From NCBI RefSeq assembly GCF_010915705.1, contig NZ_JAAIKE010000003.1:186001-250000 (forward strand): a stretch of 64,000 nucleotides of DNA, in the 5' to 3' direction. Made by a program: the position numbers and the translations under genes. The first letter of the stretch is position 1. Each line of letters starts with the position of its first letter. The notes under the pieces are model-generated. The model was given only the letters and a program-made list of their open reading frames with translations, did not search any database and was not told where the DNA came from. Of this stretch, positions 17,209 through 25,773 are shown piece by piece. The DNA comes from Pseudotabrizicola algicola (GTDB taxonomy: Bacteria; Pseudomonadota; Alphaproteobacteria; Rhodobacterales; Rhodobacteraceae).

Positions 17209-18122
17209 TCCGCAGCTTTTCCGCGTTCTGGCATTCGGATTTCGGCTGGAAGTTCCGGCATTCGCCCACCGCGATCCTATCGGCGCTGGTCACGCTGCTT
17301 CTGGTCGGGGCGGCCATTGCCGCGCCGCTGATCGCGCCGTTCGATCCGTTCAACTCGGCCAGCCTGAACCTGATGAACGGGTTTTCCGCCCCGATGACGC
17401 CGAACGCCTTCACCGGACAGGTGTTCTTGCTGGGTGCCGACGATCAGGGGCGCGATGTGTTTTCGACCATCCTTTACGGTTTGCGCGTGTCGCTGTTTGT
17501 CGGCGTTTCGGCGGTGCTGTTCGCGATGGTGCTGGGCGTGACGCTGGGGCTGATCGCGGGCTATGTCGGGGGCCGTGTCGATGGCTTCATCATGCGGGTG
17601 GCCGATATCCAGCTGACCTTTCCGGCCATTCTGGTGGCTATGCTGATCTTTGGCATCGCCAAGGGCATCATCGCGCCGCAATACCGCGACCAGATGGCGA
17701 TCTGGGTGCTGATCATTGCTATTGGCCTGTCGGACTGGGTGCCCTTTGCCCGTGTGGTGCGCGGGGCCACGATGGTGGAGAAGAACCGCGACTATGTGCA
17801 GGCCGCGCGGCTGATCGGGCGCAAGCCGGTGGCGATCATGGTGCTGCATATCCTGCCGAATGTGCTGAACCCCATTCTGGTGATTGCCACCATCTCGCTG
17901 GCGCTGGCCATCATCGCCGAAGCCACGCTGAGTTTTCTGGGGGTGGGCGCGCCACCGACGCAGCCAAGCCTTGGCACGCTGATCCGCATCGGGCAGACCT
18001 TCCTGTTTTCCGGCGAGTGGTGGATTCTGCTGTTCCCCGCCGCCACGCTGCTGGCGCTGGCGCTGGCCGTCAACTCTCTGGGTGACTGGCTGCGCGATGC
18101 CCTGAATCCGAGGCTGAAATGA
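17205..18122 (+). CDS. DppC-type ABC permease (importer 1)
   Basis: A 305-residue permease. An N-terminal membrane segment and the conserved stretch LGADDQGRDVFSTILYGLRVSL identify DppC/OppC, followed by the coupling loop with DYVQAARLIGRKP and the C-terminal SFLGVGAPPTQPSLG. It overlaps dppB and dppD by 4 nt on each side, so the whole operon is translationally coupled. Confidence 0.93.
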   Translation: MIRSFSAFWHSDFGWKFRHSPTAILSALVTLLLVGAAIAAPLIAPFDPFNSASLNLMNGFSAPMTPNAFTGQVFLLGADDQGRDVFSTILYGLRVSLFVGVSAVLFAMVLGVTLGLIAGYVGGRVDGFIMRVADIQLTFPAILVAMLIFGIAKGIIAPQYRDQMAIWVLIIAIGLSDWVPFARVVRGATMVEKNRDYVQAARLIGRKPVAIMVLHILPNVLNPILVIATISLALAIIAEATLSFLGVGAPPTQPSLGTLIRIGQTFLFSGEWWILLFPAATLLALALAVNSLGDWLRDALNPRLK

Positions 18123-19099
18123 CACCTCCTCCTGTTCTGTCCGTGCGCAACCTTGTGGTTGCGATCCCGTCCCGCGCCGGCATCAGCCGTCCGGTGAACG
18201 GCATCAGCTATGACATCGCGCCGGGGGAAATCCTTGGCGTGGTGGGCGAAAGCGGGGCCGGAAAGTCGATGGCGGGCAATGCCATCATCGGTCTGCTGGA
18301 CCGGCCCGCGCATATCGCATCGGGGGAAGTGTGGTTGAACGGCAACCGCATCGACAACCTGCCGCCCGATGATCTGCGCCGCATCCGGGGCCGCCAGATC
18401 GGGATGGTGTTTCAGGACCCGCTCACCTCGCTCAACCCGCTGTTGCAGATTGGCGACCAGTTGACCGAGACGATCCGCGAACACCTGCCGATGAGCGCGG
18501 CACAGGCGCGGGACCGTGCGGTGGCCGCGTTGGAAGAGGTGGGTATTCCCGCCGCTGCGGAACGGTTGAACAGCTATCCGCACGAGTTTTCGGGCGGGAT
18601 GCGGCAGCGTGTTGTGATCGCACTGGCGCTGTGCGCCGAGCCGAGTCTGGTGATTGCGGACGAGCCGACGACGGCGCTGGATGTGTCGGTGCAGGCGCAG
18701 ATCATCGCGCTGCTGCGGCGGCTCTGCCGCGACCGTGGCACTGCGGTGATGCTGGTGACGCATGATATGGGCGTGATCGCCGAGGCCGCTGACCGGGTGG
18801 CGGTGATGTATGCCGGGCGTCTGGCCGAACTCGGGCCGGTGCGGTCGGTGATCCATGCGCCACGGCATCCCTATGCGGACGGGCTGATGGGTGCGATGCC
18901 GTCACTCTCCATCGGGCAGCGGCGGTTGCGCCAGATCCCCGGGGCCATGCCGCGCCCGTCGCGCATTCCGCCCGGCTGTGCGTTCAACCCGCGCTGCCCG
19001 CGCGCGGCCGATAAATGCCGCGTTGATCCGCCGCCCACACTTGCCGATGATCCGCAGGGTCGCGCCGCCTGCTGGTTCCCGATGGAGCATCCCGCATGA
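18119..19099 (+). CDS. DppD-type ABC ATPase (importer 1)
   Basis: A cytoplasmic ATPase of 326 residues with Walker A GESGAGKS, Q-loop VFQDPLTSLNP, signature FSGGMRQR and Walker [13 protein letters not shown]. The C-terminal oligopeptide/dipeptide ABC extension carries the cysteine cluster CAFNPRCPRAADKC, which may bind an Fe-S cluster as in some Dpp ATPases. It pairs with DppF, with 4 nt overlaps on both sides. Confidence 0.94.
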   Translation: MTPPPVLSVRNLVVAIPSRAGISRPVNGISYDIAPGEILGVVGESGAGKSMAGNAIIGLLDRPAHIASGEVWLNGNRIDNLPPDDLRRIRGRQIGMVFQDPLTSLNPLLQIGDQLTETIREHLPMSAAQARDRAVAALEEVGIPAAAERLNSYPHEFSGGMRQRVVIALALCAEPSLVIADEPTTALDVSVQAQIIALLRRLCRDRGTAVMLVTHDMGVIAEAADRVAVMYAGRLAELGPVRSVIHAPRHPYADGLMGAMPSLSIGQRRLRQIPGAMPRPSRIPPGCAFNPRCPRAADKCRVDPPPTLADDPQGRAACWFPMEHPA

Positions 19100-20073
19100 C
19101 CGCCTTTGTCGAAGTGTCCCATCTTGGCCGCAGCTTTGATGTGTCAAAGCCCTGGCTCAACCGTGTGATCGAACGCCTGCCGCGCCGCAATCTGGTTGCA
19201 GTGTCGGATGTATCGTTCCAGATCGAGGAAGGCGCGGTTTATGCGTTGGTCGGTGAAAGCGGGTCCGGCAAGTCGACGATCGGGCGGATGCTGGCGGGCC
19301 TGATGACGCCGAGCGAGGGGCAGGTGAGGGTGGCGGGGGCCGACCTGCACGCCGACCCTTCGGCGCGCAAGGCGGCGGGCATCCAGATGATCTTTCAGGA
19401 CCCCTATGCCAGTCTGAACCCGCGCTGGCGGGTGCGCCGGATCATCTGTGAGCCTGTGGTGGTGGCTGGCGGTGAGACGGCGGGGCTGGCCGAGCGCTTG
19501 CTGGAACAGGTGGGCCTGTCTGCCGAGGATGCCGAAAAGTTCCCGCACGAGTTTTCCGGCGGGCAGCGGCAGCGTATCTGCATCGCCCGTGCGCTGGCGG
19601 CGAACCCGCGGCTGATCATCTGTGACGAGCCGACCTCTGCCCTCGATGTCTCGGTGCAGGCGCAGGTTCTGAACCTGATGAGCGATCTGCGGGATGAACT
19701 GGGCCTGACCTATATGTTCATCAGCCACGATCTGACGGTCGTTCGCCACATGGCGGACCGGATCGGGGTTCTGTATCTGGGTCGCCTGATGGAAGAGGCC
19801 ACGCCTGCGCAGCTTTTCGCGCGGCCCCGGCACCCCTATACCCAGATGCTGCTTGCGGCGGCGCCGCTGATGGACGGGCGCACGCGCGAGATTGATCTGC
19901 CCAAGGGCGAGGTGCCGGACCCGATCTCGCCGCCGCCGGGCTGTGCGTTCAACCCGCGCTGTCCCTTTGCGGTGGACCTGTGCCGCAAGGAGCGGCCGGA
20001 GTTGCGCGAATTTGGCGGATCACGCGTGGCCTGCCACCGTGCCGAAGAGATCGCGGCGCAATCCGCTGCCTGA
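19096..20073 (+). CDS. DppF-type ABC ATPase (importer 1)
   Basis: The second Dpp ATPase, 325 residues. Walker [10 protein letters not shown]-loop IFQDPYASLNP, signature FSGGQRQR and Walker B LIICDEPTSALD are intact, and the C-terminal CAFNPRCPFAVDLC extension is present. It ends the importer operon, converging with the aldo/keto reductase fusion; a hairpin separates them. Confidence 0.94.
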   Translation: MTAFVEVSHLGRSFDVSKPWLNRVIERLPRRNLVAVSDVSFQIEEGAVYALVGESGSGKSTIGRMLAGLMTPSEGQVRVAGADLHADPSARKAAGIQMIFQDPYASLNPRWRVRRIICEPVVVAGGETAGLAERLLEQVGLSAEDAEKFPHEFSGGQRQRICIARALAANPRLIICDEPTSALDVSVQAQVLNLMSDLRDELGLTYMFISHDLTVVRHMADRIGVLYLGRLMEEATPAQLFARPRHPYTQMLLAAAPLMDGRTREIDLPKGEVPDPISPPPGCAFNPRCPFAVDLCRKERPELREFGGSRVACHRAEEIAAQSAA

Positions 20074-20078
20074 ACGCG

Positions 20079-20101
20079 GCCCCTTCCGGTCAGGAAGGGG
20101 C
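20079..20101. terminator. Bidirectional hairpin between dppF and the AKR-Rid gene
   Basis: GCCCCTTCC-N5-GGAAGGGGC, a perfect 9 bp stem. The stop codon of the leftward AKR-Rid gene lies in the loop, so the hairpin sits exactly where the two convergent transcripts end. Confidence 0.6.
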
Positions 20102-21550
20102 AACCTCGGCTTCGGCCTCGACCTCGACCAGATACTCTCCCACCAGATCGACACCGCCGATCAGGGTATTGGCCGGGCGTGCCGCGCCAAAGGCCCGGGC
20201 ATGGGCGGCAGAGACAGCTTCCCAGTCGCGGACATGGCGCAGGTAGATGCGGGTGCGCACCACGTCTTCCTCGCGCCCGCCGAGCGAGACGATGGCCGCC
20301 TTCACCTTGTCGAAGGCGAAAAGCGCCTGACCGCTTGCATCATCGGGGCAGACCGTGGTGCCGTCGGGGGCCGTGGCGGTGGTGCCGCTGACGAGGATGC
20401 GCGATCCGCTGCGCACGCCACGCGAAAATCCGGCCTTGGTTTCCCAGATGCTGCCGGATTCGGCATGGGCGCGGCCCTGACGGGAGACGACGGGAAAGGG
20501 CGGCGGCAGCGCGTCGAGATGGTGGCTCAGATCTCCGGAGGCGGTGAGAAACGGGGGCTTGCGGTATTCGTCGCCGCAGTCACCGGGGATGGGCGAGAGG
20601 GTGGCAAGCGCCTGTTCGATCTCGGCATGGTCTTGCGCTGTCAGCGTCAGCGAGAGGGCGCGCAGGTTGTCGCTGCGGTGGTCGGCCTCTGTCAGCCTTG
20701 TGCCGATGATGCAGGCGGAAATGCCCGGCTGGGCCAGTGTCCAGGCGGTGACGATGTTGGAAATTGACGCCCCGTGCCGTTCGGCCACTGTGTCCAGAAC
20801 CGTCAGGAGGGTCTGGAACCGGCCCCAGCCGCCTGCGGTGTCGATGAAGCGTTTGTATTTCATCCGGCTCCAGTCGGCGATGTCGGCGGGTTCCGGCGCG
20901 CCGAGGTTGCGCTGCGACAGAAAACCCCCCGCCATGCTGCCGAAGGCGAGGATGGAGACCCCGTGTTCGGCGGCGACTTCGGCCATGTCGGTGCGCGCGC
21001 GCCGGTCCAGCATGGAAAAGCACACCTGATTGGATGCGATGGGCAGCCCGTGCATCAGCAGCATCCGCAGATGGGCGGCGTCAAAGTTGGTCAGCCCGAT
21101 CTCGCGGATCAGCCCTTCCTGCCGAAGCGCGGCCAGATGGCGGAGCGCCTCGAGATAGGTCTGATCCTCATAGCGCCACCAGTGGAACTGCATCACGTCG
21201 ATGCAGTCGAGGCCCAGCCGGTCCAGCGCGCGTTCCACCCCGGCGCGGACTGTGCCTGCGTCCATCGGGCCGGGGGGCGGGCACCATTTGGTCAGGATCG
21301 TCGGCGGGGTCTCGCCTGCCTGACGCATGGCCTTGTGGACCATTCCGGCCACGATTTCGGCGCTGCCGTAGTGATCGGCCATGTCAAAGCTGTCGAATCC
21401 GCTGCGCGCATAGGTTGCCAGCGACTCGGCGGCGGCATCGAGATCGAGGTGGCGGCCGTCGCGCTCCTGATCGGCGATCTGCCACAAACCCGTGACCATA
21501 CGGCGAATCTGCACCCTGTGGCCGAGTGTGACATGTGGCGGTGTTTGCAT
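20090..21550 (-). CDS. Aldo/keto reductase fused to a C-terminal Rid/YjgF domain
   Basis: A 486-residue two-domain protein. Residues ~1-330 form an AKR barrel with the catalytic set visible: Asp and Tyr in FDSFDMADHYG, Lys in LTKWCPP, His in MQFHWW. From about residue 360 to the end is a RidA/YjgF domain (GSRILVSGTTATAPDG, AFDKVKAAIVSLGG, VRTRIYLRHV, YLVEVEAEA). The arginine usually found in RidA before V-E is replaced (RPANTLIGG), so deaminase activity may be altered. The frame is open throughout with no break. The start follows AGGGGGCAATC. It is divergent from the kinase-like gene with operator site 3 midway. Rid may hydrolyse an imine and the AKR reduce the resulting carbonyl; that is inference. 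Confidence 0.87.
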   Translation of the reverse strand: MQTPPHVTLGHRVQIRRMVTGLWQIADQERDGRHLDLDAAAESLATYARSGFDSFDMADHYGSAEIVAGMVHKAMRQAGETPPTILTKWCPPPGPMDAGTVRAGVERALDRLGLDCIDVMQFHWWRYEDQTYLEALRHLAALRQEGLIREIGLTNFDAAHLRMLLMHGLPIASNQVCFSMLDRRARTDMAEVAAEHGVSILAFGSMAGGFLSQRNLGAPEPADIADWSRMKYKRFIDTAGGWGRFQTLLTVLDTVAERHGASISNIVTAWTLAQPGISACIIGTRLTEADHRSDNLRALSLTLTAQDHAEIEQALATLSPIPGDCGDEYRKPPFLTASGDLSHHLDALPPPFPVVSRQGRAHAESGSIWETKAGFSRGVRSGSRILVSGTTATAPDGTTVCPDDASGQALFAFDKVKAAIVSLGGREEDVVRTRIYLRHVRDWEAVSAAHARAFGAARPANTLIGGVDLVGEYLVEVEAEAEVAPS

Positions 21551-21569
21551 GATTGCCCCCTGTAATTTT

Positions 21570-21593
21570 CGCACAACTGTGCGCATATTGAAC
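21570..21593. promoter_or_regulatory. PcaU-type operator, site 3 (divergent AKR-Rid / kinase-like)
   Basis: Half-sites CGCAC (21570), GTGCG (21579) and TGAAC (21589). CGCACA-AC-TGTGCG is a perfect palindrome. It lies 19 nt from each of the two divergent start codons, so one site can control both. Confidence 0.8.
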
Positions 21594-21612
21594 GCCAAGG
21601 CAAGGGGGGCGT

Positions 21613-22728
21613 ATGAAGATCGGTTTGGTGGTCAATCCTGTGGCGGGTCTTGGCGGGGCGGTCGGGCTGAAGGGCACCGACGGGGCCGATACGGTGGCCG
21701 AGGCGCTGCGGCGCGGGGCCGAGCCGCAGGCGGGGCTGCGGGCGCGGCGGGCGCTGACGCGGCTGGCAGCGCGGGTTCCGGGATGCGCGATATCGGTCGC
21801 GCCGGGGCCGCTCGGGGCAGATTGGGCCGCCGGGCTTGATCTGCGGCCCAGCATCGCGCCCCTGCCCGAGCGGCGCGGAACCGCGCATGACACGCGCGCG
21901 GCGGTTCTGGCCTTGGCCGATTGCGACCTGCTGGTTTTTGCCGGTGGCGATGGCACCGCGCGCGACGTTGCAGCCGTTCTGCCGCAAGGCCGTGGCCTTC
22001 TGGGCATTCCGTGCGGGGTCAAGATGCATTCGGGCGTCTTTGCCATCTCGCCCGAGGCGGCGGGGGCGGCCTTGGCCGATCTTTGTACGGCGCAGGGCGG
22101 GGTGCAGTGGGATGATTCTGCCGAGATCATGGATATCGACGAAGATATCTTGCGGGCCGGACGCTTGGCTCCGCGCCTGTATGGGTTGGCGCGCGTGCCG
22201 CGTTTGCGCAGCCGGATGCAGGCGGCAAAGGGCGGGCCACGTCAGGATGCGGCAGCGGCGCTTGCCGGTGCTGCCGCCGAGATTGCGCGCGGAATGGAAG
22301 CGGGCGTGTTGTATCTGATCGGTCCCGGCACCAGTGCGGGGGCGGTGGCGCTTGCGGCGGGGCATCGGCCCAGTCTGCTTGGCACCGATGCCATGCTGGA
22401 CGGGAAGATGCTGGCACGCGACGCACGCTCTGCCGATCTGGAGCGGCTGGCGCAGGGTCGCAGGGTGAGGATCATTCTCGGGGTCACGGGGCAGCAGGGG
22501 TTCTTGCTGGGCCGGGGCAACCAGACGATTTCGGCTGGCCTGATCGCACAGGCCGGACGGGAGGGGCTTATCGTGCTGGCCACGGCGGAAAAGCTGGGTG
22601 CCTTGGCGCAGCCGATGCTGTGGGTCGATACCGGCGCGCCTGCGCTTGATGCGGATTTGACAGGTTTTGTGCAGGTCCACACCGGCCCGAGGCAGCGAAG
22701 GCTGATGCGAATTGGCGCGGCGGCATAA
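21613..22728 (+). CDS. ATP-NAD-kinase-like protein (AcoX-like)
   Basis: A 371-residue soluble protein with an N-terminal NAD-kinase/diacylglycerol-kinase-type nucleotide domain. MKIGLVVNPVAGLGG and the diagnostic FAGGDGTARDV (GGDGT) are present. It is longer than housekeeping NAD kinases (about 290) and resembles AcoX-type proteins of acetoin clusters, whose role is unsettled. It could make NADP for a pathway reductase such as the divergent AKR, or phosphorylate another nucleotide-like substrate. It is followed 72 nt later by the glycine-decarboxylase-like pair under its own operator. Confidence 0.82.
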   Translation: MKIGLVVNPVAGLGGAVGLKGTDGADTVAEALRRGAEPQAGLRARRALTRLAARVPGCAISVAPGPLGADWAAGLDLRPSIAPLPERRGTAHDTRAAVLALADCDLLVFAGGDGTARDVAAVLPQGRGLLGIPCGVKMHSGVFAISPEAAGAALADLCTAQGGVQWDDSAEIMDIDEDILRAGRLAPRLYGLARVPRLRSRMQAAKGGPRQDAAAALAGAAAEIARGMEAGVLYLIGPGTSAGAVALAAGHRPSLLGTDAMLDGKMLARDARSADLERLAQGRRVRIILGVTGQQGFLLGRGNQTISAGLIAQAGREGLIVLATAEKLGALAQPMLWVDTGAPALDADLTGFVQVHTGPRQRRLMRIGAAA

Positions 22729-22736
22729 AAGGACTT

Positions 22737-22770
22737 GTGCGCACAGAGAACTTTTGTGCAATAATCGCGC
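22737..22770. promoter_or_regulatory. PcaU-type operator, site 4 (P-protein pair)
   Basis: Half-sites GTGCG (22737), AGAAC (22747), GTGCA (22756) and CGCGC (22766), two 15-base units offset by 19. It ends 30 nt before the ATG of the GcvPA-like gene. Confidence 0.77.
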
Positions 22771-22800
22771 CAATGAATTTTCACAGTAAAGGAGCGCGTG

Positions 22801-24207
22801 ATGACGGGACCAACCCGAGCCCATCCCTGGATGGCCAATTCCGCACCGGGGATGCTGGAGGCGATGCTGGCCGAGATCGGTGCGGCGAACCTTGCCGAGG
22901 TGTTGGAGCAGATTCCGCAGGACCATTTCCGCAAGACGCCGCTGAACCTGCCGCCGCAGCTTGCGTCGGAGATGGAGTTGAAGCGCGACCTGCTGGGCAA
23001 GCTGCGCAAGAATGCGACCTGCGAGGAGAACCTGAGCTTTCTTGGCGCGGGGGTCTGGCAGCACCATGTTCCGGCGATTGTCGACGAGATTGTGGGGCGC
23101 ACCGAGTTTGCGACCAACGTCTGGGGCAGCTACCAGTCGGACCACGGGCGCAATCAGGCGTGGTTCGAGTTCTCGTCGCAGCTTGGCGCGCTCTTGAACC
23201 TCGATGTGGTGCAACTGCCTGTTTATTCATGGGGCTGTGCCATCGGCCATGCCATCCGCATGGCAGCGCGCAAGACGGGGCGCAACAAGGTGCTGCTTGC
23301 GCGGCTGTCTGATCCTGAACGCCTGTCGGTGATCCGCACCTATTGCCAGCCGCAAGAGATGGATGGCGCGATCGAGATTGTGCTGGTGGAGCCGGATGCC
23401 GCGACGGGGCGGCTTGATCTGGCCGATCTGCGGGGCAAGCTGGGGCCAGATGTGGCGGCGGTGTATTTTGAAAATCCGGCCTATCTGGGCACCATCGAAA
23501 CCGAAGCCGCCCAGATTGCCCGCCTGACGCGGGCGGCGGGGGCGGAGACGATCGTGGGCGTCGATCCGATCAGCCTTGGCGTCATGACCGCGCCCGGCGA
23601 TTATGGGGCCGATATCGTCACCGGCCCTGTGCAGCCCCTCGGTGTGCATATGAATTGCGGCGGCGGGGTGGGCGGCTTTATCGCCTCGCGCGACGAGCCG
23701 GAATATGTGCATCAGTATAACGGCTTTCTGGTGTCGGTGGCCGAAACGGTGCAGCCGGGGCAGCTTGGCTTTGGCTTGGCCTGCCCGCACCAGAACTCTT
23801 ACGGCCAGCGCGAGCATGGCAATGACTGGACCGGCAATTCCACCTATCTGTGGGCCATCGCCGGCGCGGTTTACATGAGCCTGCTAGGACCTGACGGATT
23901 TGCCGAGGTGGGGCGGCTGATCATCTCCCGCGCGCGCTATGCGGCAAAGCTGCTGGCCGAGGTGCCGGGGGTGCGGGTGCATTGGCCTGACACCACGTTC
24001 AAGGAATTCGTGGTGAACTTTGACGAAACCGGCCTGAGCGTGGCCGAGATCAATGACCGTCTGCGCGCCCGGGGCATTTTCGGGGGCAAGGATCTTTCGG
24101 GCGAAGGGCTGGGCCTTGGCCAGTCTGCCCTGTGGTGCGTGACCGAGGTTCACAGCGCCGCTGACCTGCGCCGCGCCGCACAAACTCTTTCGGAGGTGTT
24201 GAAATGA
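22801..24207 (+). CDS. Glycine-decarboxylase-like protein, subunit 1 (GcvPA family, divergent)
   Basis: A 468-residue fold-type I PLP-family subunit like GcvPA of split glycine cleavage P-proteins. Family blocks are the N-terminal LPPQLASEMELKRDLLGKL and SFLGAGVW. The position where GcvPA proteins have a TPYQPEISQG-type motif instead reads WGSYQSDHGRNQ, and the following YDGATA-type block reads YSWGCA, so the active-site face is changed. The start ATG has AAAGGAG upstream; the overlapping GTG one codon earlier is less likely. It overlaps subunit 2 by 4 nt. No gcvH or gcvT occurs in the window, so true glycine cleavage is doubtful. Confidence 0.85.
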   Translation: MTGPTRAHPWMANSAPGMLEAMLAEIGAANLAEVLEQIPQDHFRKTPLNLPPQLASEMELKRDLLGKLRKNATCEENLSFLGAGVWQHHVPAIVDEIVGRTEFATNVWGSYQSDHGRNQAWFEFSSQLGALLNLDVVQLPVYSWGCAIGHAIRMAARKTGRNKVLLARLSDPERLSVIRTYCQPQEMDGAIEIVLVEPDAATGRLDLADLRGKLGPDVAAVYFENPAYLGTIETEAAQIARLTRAAGAETIVGVDPISLGVMTAPGDYGADIVTGPVQPLGVHMNCGGGVGGFIASRDEPEYVHQYNGFLVSVAETVQPGQLGFGLACPHQNSYGQREHGNDWTGNSTYLWAIAGAVYMSLLGPDGFAEVGRLIISRARYAAKLLAEVPGVRVHWPDTTFKEFVVNFDETGLSVAEINDRLRARGIFGGKDLSGEGLGLGQSALWCVTEVHSAADLRRAAQTLSEVLK

Positions 24208-25760
24208 CCCGTCTGCCCAATTTTCACGCCGCAAAATGGGATGAGCCCGTGGTGATGGAGCTTGGCCGCCCCGGCGGGCGCGGCCAGTTGTTTCCGGCGC
24301 CGGAAGCCGAAATTGCCGAGGCGGTCGGAGACAACCCCGTGCCGGAAGCGATGCGGCGCAAGGACCGCCCTGTGCTGCCCGAGATCACGGAGTTCGAGGC
24401 GCAGCGGCATTACCTGCACCTGAGCCAGATGACGCTGGGCATGATGGGGGTCAGCCTGTTTGGCACCTGCACCATGAAGTATAATTCCAAGACATCGGAG
24501 TTTGCGACATGGCGGCCCCAGATCGCCGAGGTGCATCCCTACCAGCACCCCGACACGCTGCAGGGTGTGCTGGAAATCATGCATGACTTTGATGGCATCC
24601 TGCAATCGCTGTCGGGGATGGATCAGTTCGTGTTCCAGCCGGGGGGCGGCGCGGATGCCGCCTATACGATGACGGCGGTAGCGCGGGCCTATTGGGCCGA
24701 TCGCGGGCAGTTGGGCCAGCGCACCGAGATGGTGACCAGCATTCAGGCGCATCCGTGCAATCCGGCCACGGCGGCGGCGGCGGGCTTTACCGTCATCAAC
24801 CTGCCGCTGGAGGAGAATGGCTATCCCTCGCTCGAGGCGCTGAAGGCGGCGCTGAGCGAGCGGACGGCGCTCATCATGCTGAACAACCCGGATGACATGG
24901 GGATCTACAACCCGGAAATCCGCGAATGGGTGCAGGCGGCCAAGGATGTCGGCGCGCTGTGTTTCTATGACCACGCCAATTTCAACGGGGTGATGGGCAA
25001 GCTTTCGGCGCGCGAGCTGGGGTTCGATGCCTGCATGTTCATGCTGCACAAGACCTTCGGTGCGCCGAAAGCCGGGGGCGGGCCCGCCGTGGGGGCCTTC
25101 GGCTGCTCGGCCGAGCTTGCGCCCTATATGCCTGCGCCGGTGGTGGCCAAGCAGGGGGATCGCTATGTGCTGGACGAGGATCGGCCTAAGTCCTGCGGCA
25201 AGATCCGCGAGTTCTGGGGCAATGTCCCGCAGGTGGTGAAGGCCTATGCCTGGGCCCGTGCGATGGGGGCCGAGGGGATCCAGCTTGCCAGCGATATCTC
25301 TGTCGTGGCCAACAACTACATGGATCACCGTCTGGCCAAGCTGCCCGGCATTGAGCGGTCCAATCCCGATGTGACCAAGCGGCGGATGGAGATGACCCGC
25401 TGGTCACTCGCGCCGCTGCATGAGGAAACCGGGATCGGGACGGTGGAGATTGCCAACCGCATGGCCGATTACGGCATCGACCCGTGGTGGATGAGCCACG
25501 AGCCGTGGATCGTGCCGCAGCCCTTCACGCCGGAAGCGGGGGAGTTGTGGTCGAAGGAAGATATCGACCTGTGGATCGATGTGCTTGCCAAGATCATGCA
25601 GGAGGCGCGGGAGAACCCCGAACTGGTGCGCACGGCCCCGCACAACCAGCCGATTGCGCAGGTCAAGGGCGATGCGTTCGAGAACCCGTCGAAATGGGCG
25701 ATGACGTGGCGCGCCTATCTGCGCAAGCGGGATCAGGCCGCAGCACAGGGCGCGGCCTGA
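24204..25760 (+). CDS. Glycine-decarboxylase-like protein, subunit 2 (GcvPB family, divergent)
   Basis: A 518-residue PLP subunit of the GcvPB family. The Schiff-base lysine is conserved in MLHKTFGAPKAGGGP, and GTCTMKYNSK and YDHANFNGVMG are recognisable. The canonical AHGTNPASA loop reads AHPCNPATA, a change in the cofactor/substrate region. It is coupled to subunit 1 by a 4 nt overlap. Because lipoyl H-protein, T-protein and L-protein genes are absent, the pair probably decarboxylates or otherwise transforms a different amino acid, or borrows H-protein from elsewhere in the genome. Confidence 0.86.
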   Translation: MTRLPNFHAAKWDEPVVMELGRPGGRGQLFPAPEAEIAEAVGDNPVPEAMRRKDRPVLPEITEFEAQRHYLHLSQMTLGMMGVSLFGTCTMKYNSKTSEFATWRPQIAEVHPYQHPDTLQGVLEIMHDFDGILQSLSGMDQFVFQPGGGADAAYTMTAVARAYWADRGQLGQRTEMVTSIQAHPCNPATAAAAGFTVINLPLEENGYPSLEALKAALSERTALIMLNNPDDMGIYNPEIREWVQAAKDVGALCFYDHANFNGVMGKLSARELGFDACMFMLHKTFGAPKAGGGPAVGAFGCSAELAPYMPAPVVAKQGDRYVLDEDRPKSCGKIREFWGNVPQVVKAYAWARAMGAEGIQLASDISVVANNYMDHRLAKLPGIERSNPDVTKRRMEMTRWSLAPLHEETGIGTVEIANRMADYGIDPWWMSHEPWIVPQPFTPEAGELWSKEDIDLWIDVLAKIMQEARENPELVRTAPHNQPIAQVKGDAFENPSKWAMTWRAYLRKRDQAAAQGAA

Positions 25761-25773
25761 CCCCATGCTGCGC

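Noticed and set aside
20160-22720. Long antisense open frames across many genes
   Set aside because: High GC gives long shadow frames; they lack ribosome sites, have arginine/proline-rich low-complexity translations and oppose clear conserved proteins.
22801-25760. A true glycine cleavage system
   Set aside because: H-, T- and L-protein genes are absent from the window and key motifs of both P subunits are changed.
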